From: JBDIBA01 sp039812705
GTDB taxonomy: Bacteria; Actinomycetota; Acidimicrobiia; Acidimicrobiales; JBBSGY01
NCBI GenBank assembly: GCA_039812705.1
Contig: JBDIBA010000002.1
Span: 13,519-77,518 of the forward strand
Reading direction: 5' to 3'
Length of the DNA: 64,000 bases
Position numbers and translations under genes: made by a program. Shown piece after piece: positions 42,510 to 49,721 of this stretch. The notes beneath the pieces are model-generated. The model worked only from the letters and a program-made list of their open reading frames with translations. It searched no databases and was not told the DNA's origin. Each line of letters opens with the position of its first letter. Position 1 is the stretch's first letter.

Positions 42510-43697
42510 ATGGCAAAGAAAGCCTTCGAGCGCACCAAGACGCACCTCAACGTTGGAACCATGGGTCACATTGACCACGGCAAGACAACTCTGACTGCTG
42601 CAATCACCAAGGTGCTGCACGACAAGGTTCCTGGTAACGACTTCACCGACTTTGCCAACATCGACAAAGCTCCTGAAGAGCGTCAACGAGGCATCACAAT
42701 CTCAATTGCTCACGTTGAATACCAGACAGAGAACCGCCACTATGCACACGTCGACATGCCTGGTCACGCCGACTACGTGAAGAACATGATCACCGGTGCT
42801 GCTCAAGTAGACGGTGCCATCTTGGTTGTTAGTGCAGCAGACGGTCCTATGCCTCAGACAAGAGAACACGTTCTTCTTGCTCGCCAGGTTGGTGTTCCAT
42901 ACATCGTTGTCGCTCTCAACAAAGCAGACATGGTCGACGACGAAGAACTCCTTGACCTAGTCGAACTAGAAGTTCGTGAACTTCTCAACGAAAACGAGTT
43001 CCCTGGAGACGACACTCCAATTACTCGTGTATCTGCTCTTAAGGCTCTCGAAGGAGACGAAGAGTGGGCAAACAAGATCATGGAACTCATGACAAGTGTT
43101 GACGAGTACATCCCAGAACCATCTCGTGACACAGACAACCCATTCAGAATGCCTATCGAAGACGTCTTCACCATTCAGGGTCGTGGAACCGTTGTAACCG
43201 GTGCCATTGAACAAGGCGTTGTCAAGACAGGTGACGAAATCGAAATCGTTGGTCTTCGCAACACCCAAAAGACCACCTGCACCGGTGTTGAAATGTTCCG
43301 CAAGAGCCTCGACGAAGGTCGTGCTGGAGAAAACGTTGGTGTTCTCCTTCGTGGAACCAAGAAAGACGAAGTTGAACGAGGACAAGTTCTCTGCAAGCCA
43401 GGAAGCATTACTCCTCACACAGACTTCCAAGCTCAGGTCTATGTCCTAAGCAAGGAAGAAGGAGGCCGTCACAAGCCTTTCTTCAACAACTACCGCCCTC
43501 AGTTCTACTTCCGCACAACTGACGTCACCGGAATGATCAAGCTTCCAGAAGGAACAGAAATGGTCATGCCTGGCGACAACATCGAAATGACAGTTGAGCT
43601 CGGCAAGCCAATTGCCATGGAAGAAGGCCTCCGCTTCGCTATCCGCGAAGGTGGCCGCACTGTTGGTGCTGGTCGAGTCACCAAGATCATCAAGTAA
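42510..43697 (+). CDS. tuf: Elongation factor Tu (copy 1)
   Basis: A 395-aa GTPase that delivers aminoacyl-tRNA to the ribosome. G-motifs are intact: GHIDHGKTTLTAA (about 18-30), DMPGHADY and NKADMVD. Domains II and III follow normally. GGGAG precedes ATG. It lies between tRNA-Met and rpmG, away from the str operon copy at 62164-63351, to which the protein is identical. Codon use is more A-rich than in neighbours and includes AGA codons (in QTREH and NPFRMP) that surrounding genes scarcely use. Confidence 0.97.
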   Translation: MAKKAFERTKTHLNVGTMGHIDHGKTTLTAAITKVLHDKVPGNDFTDFANIDKAPEERQRGITISIAHVEYQTENRHYAHVDMPGHADYVKNMITGAAQVDGAILVVSAADGPMPQTREHVLLARQVGVPYIVVALNKADMVDDEELLDLVELEVRELLNENEFPGDDTPITRVSALKALEGDEEWANKIMELMTSVDEYIPEPSRDTDNPFRMPIEDVFTIQGRGTVVTGAIEQGVVKTGDEIEIVGLRNTQKTTCTGVEMFRKSLDEGRAGENVGVLLRGTKKDEVERGQVLCKPGSITPHTDFQAQVYVLSKEEGGRHKPFFNNYRPQFYFRTTDVTGMIKLPEGTEMVMPGDNIEMTVELGKPIAMEEGLRFAIREGGRTVGAGRVTKIIK

Positions 43698-43704
43698 TGC
43701 GGCT

Positions 43705-43800
43705 CAAGACACTTAATCCTCGCGCCCGGCCCTCGGCAGTCGGAGCCCCTGTCGGGTCTCCTCCTCTCGGGCCGATCGGCGCAGCGGATGAAGTGTCTTG
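43705..43800 (+). ncRNA. Structured element after tuf, copy 1 (candidate RNA or attenuator)
   Basis: It begins 7 nt after the tuf stop. Outer stem: 43705-43719 (CAAGACACTTAATCC) with 43786-43800 (GGATGAAGTGTCTTG), 14 of 15 pairs. Inner stems: GCGCC (43722-43726) with GGCGC (43778-43782), and GGCCC (43728-43732) with GGGCC (43769-43773). Apical hairpin: GAG-c-CCC (43743-43749) with GGG-t-CTC (43754-43760). It has no U-tract. The rest of 43801-44152 holds partial repeats (two CGAAGCCCGC units near 44020) and a TAGAGT box at 44102-44107 that may be the rpmG -10. Confidence 0.5.
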
Positions 43801-44152
43801 GCCTTAGCATTTAAGAGCGCTTGGCCCCAGGTCTGGTTTCGCTCGAATAGGGCTTGGCACTTCGTGTTCAGGTCCAGGCGTTTGTTGTTTCAGGGCCTTT
43901 TCGTCGTGTCTTGACCTTTCATACGCCGAAAGATCAGGGCGCATCCGTGTTTTGGCGGCGAGAATCTTGCAGGAAACGCCCCAAAAGCTCGCCGTTCTGC
44001 AAGAAAAACCGATACCGAAGCCCGCCGAAGCCCGCGAAACCCGCGGTAAGTCGTGCCGGACGAGAGAGACGGGCGCGAACGCGTGGGACGGCGAATCGCT
44101 GTAGAGTCTTGGCCCAAGGTCTCGTGGTTGGAAATTTCGCAGGAGAGAAGCA

Positions 44153-44317
44153 ATGGCAAAGAACGAAAAGCGCATCAACGTCACACTCGCGTGTGAACAA
44201 TGCAAGCGACGTAACTACATCACCAAGAAGAACAAGATCAACGATCGCGAACGCATCGAAATGAAGAAGTTCTGCAAGTGGGACCGCGCACACACCATGC
44301 ACAAGGAAACGCGCTGA
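44153..44317 (+). CDS. rpmG: Ribosomal protein bL33
   Basis: A 54-aa basic ribosomal protein reading MAKNEKRINVTLACEQC at its start and HTMHKE near its end. AGGAGAG precedes ATG. It has the N-terminal pair C14-x-x-C17, but the second pair is C41-x-x-D44, so a complete four-Cys zinc site is not possible. It is a hybrid between zinc-binding and zinc-free forms. Placement before secE/nusG is normal for actinobacteria. Confidence 0.93.
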   Translation: MAKNEKRINVTLACEQCKRRNYITKKNKINDRERIEMKKFCKWDRAHTMHKETR

Positions 44318-44778
44318 GCACTTCCTTCCAGCCTGCACCTACACGCGAACGCCCGCTCGCCCCGGCCCCATTGCCGGTGTTGGCGGGTGTTTTTGTTGCA
44401 TCTCTGCCCGCGTCTCTGCTCATTTCTGAAGCACTCGACAACGATTGGCTGCGGATATTTCTGTTCCTTGGTCTGATGGGGGCTTGCGCAGTAGCCCTCA
44501 ACAAGGCTGGGCGCCAAGCCGCCGAACAAGATCCTCACCCGCTGTGGTTTGATCAGCGGCTCCCAACCGAAAAGTCCTTTCTGCGAGTCGCGCTCATCAG
44601 CCTCACCTTGATTGCCATCACCGTGACGGCAATCGTCACGGCAAAGCCGGATTCCTTCGGGTCGCCGTTTCCATACATGGCTGCGGCATCGTTCCTTTAC
44701 CTCGTCGTTCCTCAGCTCATTGCACGCGATGTGCGGCGCAAGTACGACCGCCGACAGTCCTCGCACCACGTTCCGTAA
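44314..44778 (+). CDS. Small four-helix membrane protein (unknown)
   Basis: About 154 aa with a Pro/Ala-rich polar head and four hydrophobic segments (about 20-40, 48-66, 88-108, 115-138), ending in a basic tail. No ATG or TTG is usable. The best start is CTG 44314, which overlaps the rpmG stop as CTGA with AAGGAAA 5-6 nt upstream; the alternative GTG 44278 would overlap the rpmG coding end by 40 nt. No family recognised. It is 12 bp upstream of the sigma factor gene and may be cotranscribed. Confidence 0.55.
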   Translation: MSTSFQPAPTRERPLAPAPLPVLAGVFVASLPASLLISEALDNDWLRIFLFLGLMGACAVALNKAGRQAAEQDPHPLWFDQRLPTEKSFLRVALISLTLIAITVTAIVTAKPDSFGSPFPYMAAASFLYLVVPQLIARDVRRKYDRRQSSHHVP

Positions 44779-44790
44779 CCTTTTTCTGTC

Positions 44791-45408
44791 GTGTGGGGTC
44801 GTAATAGCGGTCAGACGAACCAGATCGATGAGCTGGCAAAGCGGGCGTCGAAGGGCGACCGCAAAGCTTTCGACGAACTGGTCAGGCTGACGTATTCCGA
44901 CGCTTTCACACTGGCCATGAGACTCACCAACAACACCGAAGACGCAGCCGACGCAACCCAAGAGGCATACGTCCGCATTCAACGCTCCATAACCAAGTTT
45001 CGGGGCGACTCCGCATTCGGGACTTGGATGTACAGAGTGGTCGCGAATTGCGCCGCTAACCAGTTGGCTCGGCGCAACAAGCACAGTCATGACGAACTGG
45101 ATGCCCACGATGTGGTCGACGTTCGTTCGACGACCGCCACACAGCAGCCGTTGTCGGTTGATCGAGACCAACTTGCCGAAGCGCTTAAGGAGTTGCCAGA
45201 CCCGCTGCGCGCAGTGATTGTCCTGCGTGACTTGTACGACATGACACACCGAGACATTGCAGTCGAGCTCGGAATCAACGAAGCAACCGCAAAAGTGCGA
45301 CTACATCGTGCAAGGAAAAGCCTCGCCGCCAAGCTGTCCAAGCTTCGCGATCCTGTCGATTCAGACGTCGGGTCAAGTGAAGAACGAAAGGAGCAGGGCC
45401 ATGTTTAG
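44791..45408 (+). CDS. ECF-type RNA polymerase sigma factor
   Basis: A 205-aa sigma-70 family protein with region 2 (about 17-90, including DAADATQEAYVRIQRSI and FGTWMYRVVANCAAN) and region 4 (about 125-180, LKELPDPLRAVIVLRDLYDMTHRDIAVELGINEATAKVRLHRARK), with no regions 1 or 3. GTG 44791 lacks an SD; TAACCT 9 nt upstream might make it leaderless. Its last 8 nt overlap the anti-sigma gene, the usual pairing. The regulon is unknown. Confidence 0.9.
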   Translation: MWGRNSGQTNQIDELAKRASKGDRKAFDELVRLTYSDAFTLAMRLTNNTEDAADATQEAYVRIQRSITKFRGDSAFGTWMYRVVANCAANQLARRNKHSHDELDAHDVVDVRSTTATQQPLSVDRDQLAEALKELPDPLRAVIVLRDLYDMTHRDIAVELGINEATAKVRLHRARKSLAAKLSKLRDPVDSDVGSSEERKEQGHV

Positions 45409-45769
45409 GGGTTCCCACGCTCGCGTTCAAGATGCATTGGCGCTGTTGGTCGACGGTTCCGTGCAGCCAAGACCCAGAGACCAGCGTCACTTGGCGAGAT
45501 GCTCGACGTGTCGAAATCAGCTGGCGTATTTCGAAGCAATCCGCACGGCGGCAGGGGAGCTGCAAACCCGTCAGCTGCAGCCACCCGTTGGCCTGCTTTC
45601 AGAGGTCATGCGTTCGCTCGATGAAAACGGTGTGAGAAGCCAGCGAACAAAGCCATTTGGTGTAGCAGCAGCACTCGGTGGGACTGTGCTGGCGGCCTGT
45701 GGCCTGGTCATTTTTGGAAAGAACCGCAATGCAATGTGCGCCATGACAACGCGCTGGCGTCCTTCTTGA
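45401..45769 (+). CDS. Zinc-finger-type membrane anti-sigma factor
   Basis: A 122-aa protein. The anti-sigma zinc motif HxxxCxxC is present in RHLARCSTC (about residues 29-36), followed by a linker and one hydrophobic helix (about 88-108). Little lies outside the membrane, so it has no evident sensor domain. AGGAG precedes ATG 45401, which overlaps the sigma gene by 8 nt. It should hold the adjacent sigma factor at the membrane until a signal releases it. Confidence 0.82.
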   Translation: MFRGSHARVQDALALLVDGSVQPRPRDQRHLARCSTCRNQLAYFEAIRTAAGELQTRQLQPPVGLLSEVMRSLDENGVRSQRTKPFGVAAALGGTVLAACGLVIFGKNRNAMCAMTTRWRPS

Positions 45770-45865
45770 CGCTGCATTGGATGCACGGTCAACGCAACGA
45801 GCAGGCCGATGCTCGACCCGCGCACCATTGCCAATGCTACGGTTGGCGCGCGTTAGCCCCTAAAT

Positions 45866-45938
45866 AGGGCAGTAGCTCAATTGGCAGAGCACTGGTCTCC
45901 AAAACCAGCGGTTGGGGGTTCGAGTCCCTCCTGCCCTG
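45866..45938 (+). tRNA. tRNA-Trp (CCA)
   Basis: Acceptor AGGGCAG/CTGCCCT, anticodon stem CTGGT/ACCAG with loop CTCCAAA (anticodon CCA), T-loop TTCGAGT, discriminator G. CCA tail not encoded. Directly upstream of secE, as is usual in actinobacteria. Confidence 0.96.
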
Positions 45939-45981
45939 CTCAACCGTTGGCACGTGTAGTAGCGAACGAGCAGAGGTCAAA

Positions 45982-46254
45982 GTGTCCCAATACAACGTCG
46001 ATAGTCATTTACTCCGCTCGCAAGACGTGAGTGACGAACGCCCCGGCCGCAGAGACCCGAATGTCCAAGAGCGCCGATCCTTCATTAAGTACCTGCAATC
46101 CATTTGGCCAGAGCTCAAGAAAGTTCGTTGGCCATCGCGCAAGGAAACCTTCAACTACTCCCTCGTCGTGCTTTTGACGTTGCTCCTGATGTTGGGGATT
46201 ATCCTGTTGCTCGACAGCGCGTTCTCCAAGGGCGCAATCTTCTTCTTCAAGTAG
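45982..46254 (+). CDS. secE: Preprotein translocase subunit SecE
   Basis: A 90-aa protein with a polar head, the conserved amphipathic segment SIWPELKKVRWPSRKE (about 40-55) and a single transmembrane helix (about 60-82). It clamps SecY in the translocon. Start GTG 45982 with GAGG upstream. nusG follows 13 bp later. Confidence 0.93.
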   Translation: MSQYNVDSHLLRSQDVSDERPGRRDPNVQERRSFIKYLQSIWPELKKVRWPSRKETFNYSLVVLLTLLLMLGIILLLDSAFSKGAIFFFK

Positions 46255-46267
46255 GCAATTCATATTC

Positions 46268-46963
46268 ATGAGTGACATTTCTCCAACCGATTCCGAAACC
46301 CAGGTAGACCAGGAAACCGCCGTCGATACCGATGCGCCGGTTGAGGTACTTGAGGTTGAAGAGGCACCGGCTCCAAAGAAAAAGGCGCAGAGCCCTTACG
46401 ACCGACCCGGTCAGTGGTACGTCGTGCACACATATGCCGGCTACGAGCAGAAGGTGCGCGGCAACCTAGAGAACCGCATTGCATCCATGAACATGGAAGA
46501 CCAGATTTTCGAGACGGTCATTCCAATGGAAGACGTCACAGAGTTCAAGAATGGCAAGAAGGTCACCGTCTCCAAGAAGGTGTTCCCTGGCTATCTGATG
46601 GTCCGCATGATCCTCGATGACGACTCGTGGGCAGTTGTGCGCAACACCCCAGCCGTTACGGGCTTCGTCGGCACGGGTGCCACCCCAACGCCGCTTTCGC
46701 GTAAGGAAGTCGAGAACATTCTTCGCGTCGAAGAAGAAGAGGGCGAGGAAACCCAGGCCGCGTCGGCGCAGCCCAAGCGCAGCCGTCCGCAGCTCGAGTA
46801 CGAGCTCGGCGAAAGCGTTCGGGTCAAAGAAGGTCCGTTCGCAGACTTTTCAGGCGAAATTTCTGAAATCAACGAAGACCAGCTCAAAGTCAAGGTCTTG
46901 GTCAACATTTTCGGTCGCGAAACCCCGGTTGAACTCGAGTTCAGCCAAGTCGCGAAACTTTAA
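46268..46963 (+). CDS. nusG: Transcription elongation/termination factor NusG
   Basis: A 231-aa protein with an acidic N-terminal extension (1-50, common in actinobacteria), the NGN domain (WYVVHTYAGYEQKVRGNLENR, FPGYLMVRM, NTPAVTGFVG) and a C-terminal KOW domain (VRVKEGPFADFSGEISEINE). Between them a Glu/Gln-rich linker (about 155-175) is longer than usual. It binds RNA polymerase and couples it to Rho or to the ribosome. Confidence 0.96.
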   Translation: MSDISPTDSETQVDQETAVDTDAPVEVLEVEEAPAPKKKAQSPYDRPGQWYVVHTYAGYEQKVRGNLENRIASMNMEDQIFETVIPMEDVTEFKNGKKVTVSKKVFPGYLMVRMILDDDSWAVVRNTPAVTGFVGTGATPTPLSRKEVENILRVEEEEGEETQAASAQPKRSRPQLEYELGESVRVKEGPFADFSGEISEINEDQLKVKVLVNIFGRETPVELEFSQVAKL

Positions 46964-47011
46964 GGCAGTTTTCCGGCCTATCATCGGCCGTCCGCAATTC
47001 GAGGAACTCTC

Positions 47012-47440
47012 ATGGCAAAGAAGCGCGTAACCGCGATCGTGAAAATTCAGCTCCCTGCAGGCGCAGCAACCCCAGCGCCTCCAGTTGGTACGGCACTTGG
47101 TCCACACGGTGTGCAGACCATGGCGTTTTGTCAGCAGTACAACGCGGCCACAGAAAACCAACGTGGCCAGGTCGTCCCTGTCGAAATCACCATTTACGAC
47201 GACCGTTCGTTTACGTTCGTCCTCAAGACGCCTCCAACCACAAAGCTCATCCTCACGGCTGCAAAGCTGCAAAAGGGTGCAACCGCGGTTGGCAAGGAAA
47301 CCGCTGGCTCCATCACCGATGCTCAACTCACCGAGATTGCGCAGATGAAGATGCCAGACCTCAACGCCTTGGACATCGACGCGGCTAAGGCTCAGGTTGC
47401 CGGCACCGCGCGCAGCATGGGCATCAAGGTCGACGGCTAA
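47012..47440 (+). CDS. rplK: Ribosomal protein uL11
   Basis: A 142-aa protein of normal length. The N-terminal LQLPAG-type segment reads IQLPAGAATPAPPVG with the Pro-rich hinge. The RNA-binding half follows, ending in GTARSMGIKVDG. It forms the GTPase-associated centre with 23S rRNA. The 48-bp gap after nusG has a modest SD (GAGGAA). Confidence 0.97.
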   Translation: MAKKRVTAIVKIQLPAGAATPAPPVGTALGPHGVQTMAFCQQYNAATENQRGQVVPVEITIYDDRSFTFVLKTPPTTKLILTAAKLQKGATAVGKETAGSITDAQLTEIAQMKMPDLNALDIDAAKAQVAGTARSMGIKVDG

Positions 47441-47532
47441 CAGTCGCAAATCACGCAATCCAAAACTGACCGGCAGGGGAGCACCTCGCCCCGGGTCATC
47501 ACAAACATTTGAGGGACCGAAAGGGAAACAAC

Positions 47533-48255
47533 ATGGCCAAGCACGGCAAGAAGTACGTCGATTCCGTGAAGCGTTTCGATCGCGAGCGTTTTCACTCCAC
47601 GCCAGAGGCAATCTCCATCGTCAAGTCCCTGGCCAAGGCCAAGTTTGACGAAACCATCGAGCTGGCAGTTCGCCTTAGCGTCGACCCCCGCAAGGCTGAC
47701 CAAATTGTGCGTGGCACGGTTGGCCTACCCGCAGGAACCGGTCGCGTAGTCCGCGTTGCTGTTTTCGCTTCCGCTGATCACGCCGCTGCGGCTCGCGAAG
47801 CCGGAGCAGACGTAGTCGGCGCCGAAGACCTGGTCGAAAAGGTAAGCGGCGGTTTCTTGGACTTTGACTTGGCCATCGCAACCCCCGACATGATGGGTCA
47901 AGTTGGTCGTCTTGGTCGTGTCCTCGGTCCGCGCGGCCTCATGCCAAACCCCAAGACGGGCACAGTCACCACCGACGTTGCTGCCGCAGTCACCGCGTTC
48001 AAGGGCGGTCGGGTTGAGTACCGCACCGACAAGGTTGGAAATGTCCACGTCCCAATCGGCAAGGCTTCATTCACCGAGACCGACTTGCTTCGTAACGCTC
48101 GCGCGCTCATCGAAGAACTCATCAAGGCCAAGCCAGCAGCAGCCAAAGGCAAGTACGTCAAGAGCGTCACGGTGTCTTCAACAATGAGCCCCGGTGTCCG
48201 CATCGACTCCAACAACCTTCGCATTACAGATGAGGAAATCGCGGCAGTCTCATAG
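47533..48255 (+). CDS. rplA: Ribosomal protein uL1
   Basis: A 240-aa protein of the L1 stalk. Diagnostic segments: VDPRKADQIVRGTVGLPAGTG, MGQVGRLGRVLGPRGLMPNPKTGTVT and YRTDKVGNVHVPIGK. ATG 47533 follows AAAGGGAAA; an upstream in-frame start is not conserved. L1 usually represses its own operon. The 92-bp gap before it contains a GC-rich hairpin-forming stretch (47467-47497), whose link to L1 control I cannot prove. Confidence 0.96.
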   Translation: MAKHGKKYVDSVKRFDRERFHSTPEAISIVKSLAKAKFDETIELAVRLSVDPRKADQIVRGTVGLPAGTGRVVRVAVFASADHAAAAREAGADVVGAEDLVEKVSGGFLDFDLAIATPDMMGQVGRLGRVLGPRGLMPNPKTGTVTTDVAAAVTAFKGGRVEYRTDKVGNVHVPIGKASFTETDLLRNARALIEELIKAKPAAAKGKYVKSVTVSSTMSPGVRIDSNNLRITDEEIAAVS

Positions 48256-48269
48256 CTGCTAGTTTCTCG

Positions 48270-48365
48270 CCCACAAGTTCTTCGCCGAAGACCTCGGGTT
48301 TCTGTGGAATCGGTCACAGATCCAATGGAACAAGTCCTCACTTGGTCCGCCCGGAGAGGTGTTGC
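48270..48365 (+). ncRNA. Ribosomal protein L10 leader
   Basis: The rplA-rplJ gap (48256-48442) carries the hallmark of the L10 leader: CCGAAGACCTCGGG (48285-48298) and, after two small hairpins (TCTGTG/CACAGA and CAAGT/ACTTG), the partner CCCGGAGAGGTG near 48350-48361. L10(L12)4 binds this fold and represses rplJL translation in many bacteria. A further hairpin AAATGCA/TGCATTT (48371-48395) follows before the rplJ SD. Confidence 0.8.
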
Positions 48366-48442
48366 AGGGTAAATGCATCTTCAAGTCATGCATTTCCGTG
48401 CTCCTTCGGCGTTGTGCAAACGCTAATCAGTAAGGAAATCGC

Positions 48443-49039
48443 ATGGAAAACCCAAGGCCGGAAAAGGTGGCCGTTGTAGACGAGGTGCGCGGCAAGTTCG
48501 CCGACTCCGATGCTGCACTGCTCACCGAATACCGCGGACTTACCGTTAAAGACCTTGCAGACTTGCGTTCGTCAATCCGCGAAAACGGTGGCGAGTACAA
48601 GGTCTACAAGAACACCCTTGTGCGCTTTGCAGTTCGTGAGCTGAACCTCAACGACCTCGAAGACCAATTGACCGGCCCGACCGCCATTGCGTTCGTCAAG
48701 GGCGATGCCGCAGCAGTGGCAAAGTCACTGCGCGACTTTGCCAAGACGAACCAAAACCTTGTCGTTAAGGGCGCTGTTCTTGGAGACAAGGCGCTAACGG
48801 CCAAGGAAGCAACAGCACTTGCAGACCTGCCTTCGCGCGAGGTTCTGCTGGCCCAAATCGCTGGATTGCTCGCAGCACCTATGAGCGGCTTCGCCAGCTT
48901 GCTGCAAGCACTTCCACGCAATTTCGCTTACGGCCTCAAGGCCCTCGTCGACCAGGGTGGCGCAAGCACTGCTCCAGCCGCGGAAGCGAAGAGCGAAGAG
49001 ACCGGCGAAAGCCAAGCCGACAACGAAGAATCGAAATAA
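48443..49039 (+). CDS. rplJ: Ribosomal protein uL10
   Basis: A 198-aa stalk base protein: N-terminal rRNA-binding domain (DAALLTEYRGLTVKDLADLR, YKVYKNTLVRFA) and a C-terminal helix that holds L7/L12 dimers. The last ~25 residues are an acidic Glu/Ser/Ala extension, as in other actinobacteria. TAAGGA lies upstream of ATG. rplL starts 12 bp after. Confidence 0.96.
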   Translation: MENPRPEKVAVVDEVRGKFADSDAALLTEYRGLTVKDLADLRSSIRENGGEYKVYKNTLVRFAVRELNLNDLEDQLTGPTAIAFVKGDAAAVAKSLRDFAKTNQNLVVKGAVLGDKALTAKEATALADLPSREVLLAQIAGLLAAPMSGFASLLQALPRNFAYGLKALVDQGGASTAPAAEAKSEETGESQADNEESK

Positions 49040-49051
49040 CAGGAGACCAAC

Positions 49052-49441
49052 ATGGCAACCCAAACCAAAGAAGACATTCTCGAAGCCATTTCGAACATGA
49101 GCGTGCTCGAGCTAAGCGAGCTGCTTAAGGACTTCGAAGAGAAGTTCGGCGTCAGCGCAGCAGCACCTGCTGCAGTCGCAGCAGCTGCACCTGCAGGCGG
49201 CGGTGGCGGCGACGCTGCTGCTGAAGAGCAGGACGAGTTCGACGTCATCCTTGCTAACGCAGGTGACAAGAAGATCCAGGTCATCAAGGAAGTCCGCGGC
49301 CTCACAAGCCTCGGCCTCAAGGAAGCCAAGGACCTGGTTGATGGTGCTCCCAAGCCCATCCTCGAAAAGGTGTCTAAAGAAGACGCCGAGAAGGCAAAGG
49401 CAGCCCTTGAGGGTGCCGGCGCCACTGTAGAACTCAAGTAA
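49052..49441 (+). CDS. rplL: Ribosomal protein bL12
   Basis: A 129-aa stalk protein: N-terminal dimerisation domain, an Ala/Gly hinge (about 33-52, including PAGGGGGDAA) and the C-terminal factor-binding domain (KIQVIKEVRGLTSLGLKEAKDLVDGAPK). It recruits EF-Tu and EF-G. AGGAGA precedes ATG. Confidence 0.97.
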   Translation: MATQTKEDILEAISNMSVLELSELLKDFEEKFGVSAAAPAAVAAAAPAGGGGGDAAAEEQDEFDVILANAGDKKIQVIKEVRGLTSLGLKEAKDLVDGAPKPILEKVSKEDAEKAKAALEGAGATVELK

Positions 49442-49451
49442 TTGCACTTGG

Positions 49452-49493
49452 CAGCCATCTGCCCGGGCTCCTTTAGGTCCGGGTAGATGGCTG
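49452..49493 (+). terminator. rplL-rpoB intergenic hairpin (terminator/attenuator)
   Basis: CAGCCATCTGCCCGG pairs with CCGGGTAGATGGCTG (15 bp, one G-U) around a 12-nt loop, 10 bp after the rplL stop. It is followed by GTTTGGG rather than a strong U-run, consistent with partial termination that lowers rpoBC relative to rplJL. Confidence 0.75.
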
Positions 49494-49587
49494 GTTTGGG
49501 CTAATTCGCCGCGCGAATTTCTTCCGCCCAGCTTTCATATTCGACGGTCTTGTTTTTCCGGGCGGTTTTACGTATCCTTCCCGCCGC

Positions 49588-49616
49588 TTGCAGAGCCGGG
49601 CTTGTCGACCTATATT
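49588..49616 (+). promoter_or_regulatory. rpoBC promoter
   Basis: TTGCAG (49588-49593), a 17-nt spacer, TATATT (49611-49616): close to the housekeeping consensus. It gives an ~100-nt leader before rpoB. This would let rpoBC be expressed independently of the ribosomal-protein genes upstream. Confidence 0.75.
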
Positions 49617-49721
49617 CATCCGTTGCCGTGGATTGTCGCCCTACGCCGCCCTCATTTTGTGCTCAATTTGGTGCTTTCCATGGCTTGCTGCCCGTAGCTC
49701 TGCCTTGTCAGGAGTAGGCCC

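Larger units (their letters stand above)
42482..43874. repeat. 1393-bp duplicated block, copy 1 (tuf plus 3' flank)
   Basis: This block recurs at 62136-63528 with a constant offset of 19654 and no difference that I could find. It starts 28 bp upstream of the tuf ATG and ends 177 bp after its stop; flanking sequences then diverge abruptly at both ends. Confidence 0.92.

Noticed and set aside
44215..45249. 344-codon leftward frame opposite rpmG, the membrane gene and the sigma factor
   Set aside because: It is antisense to three supported genes, Cys/His/Arg-rich in the manner of shadow frames and matches nothing.
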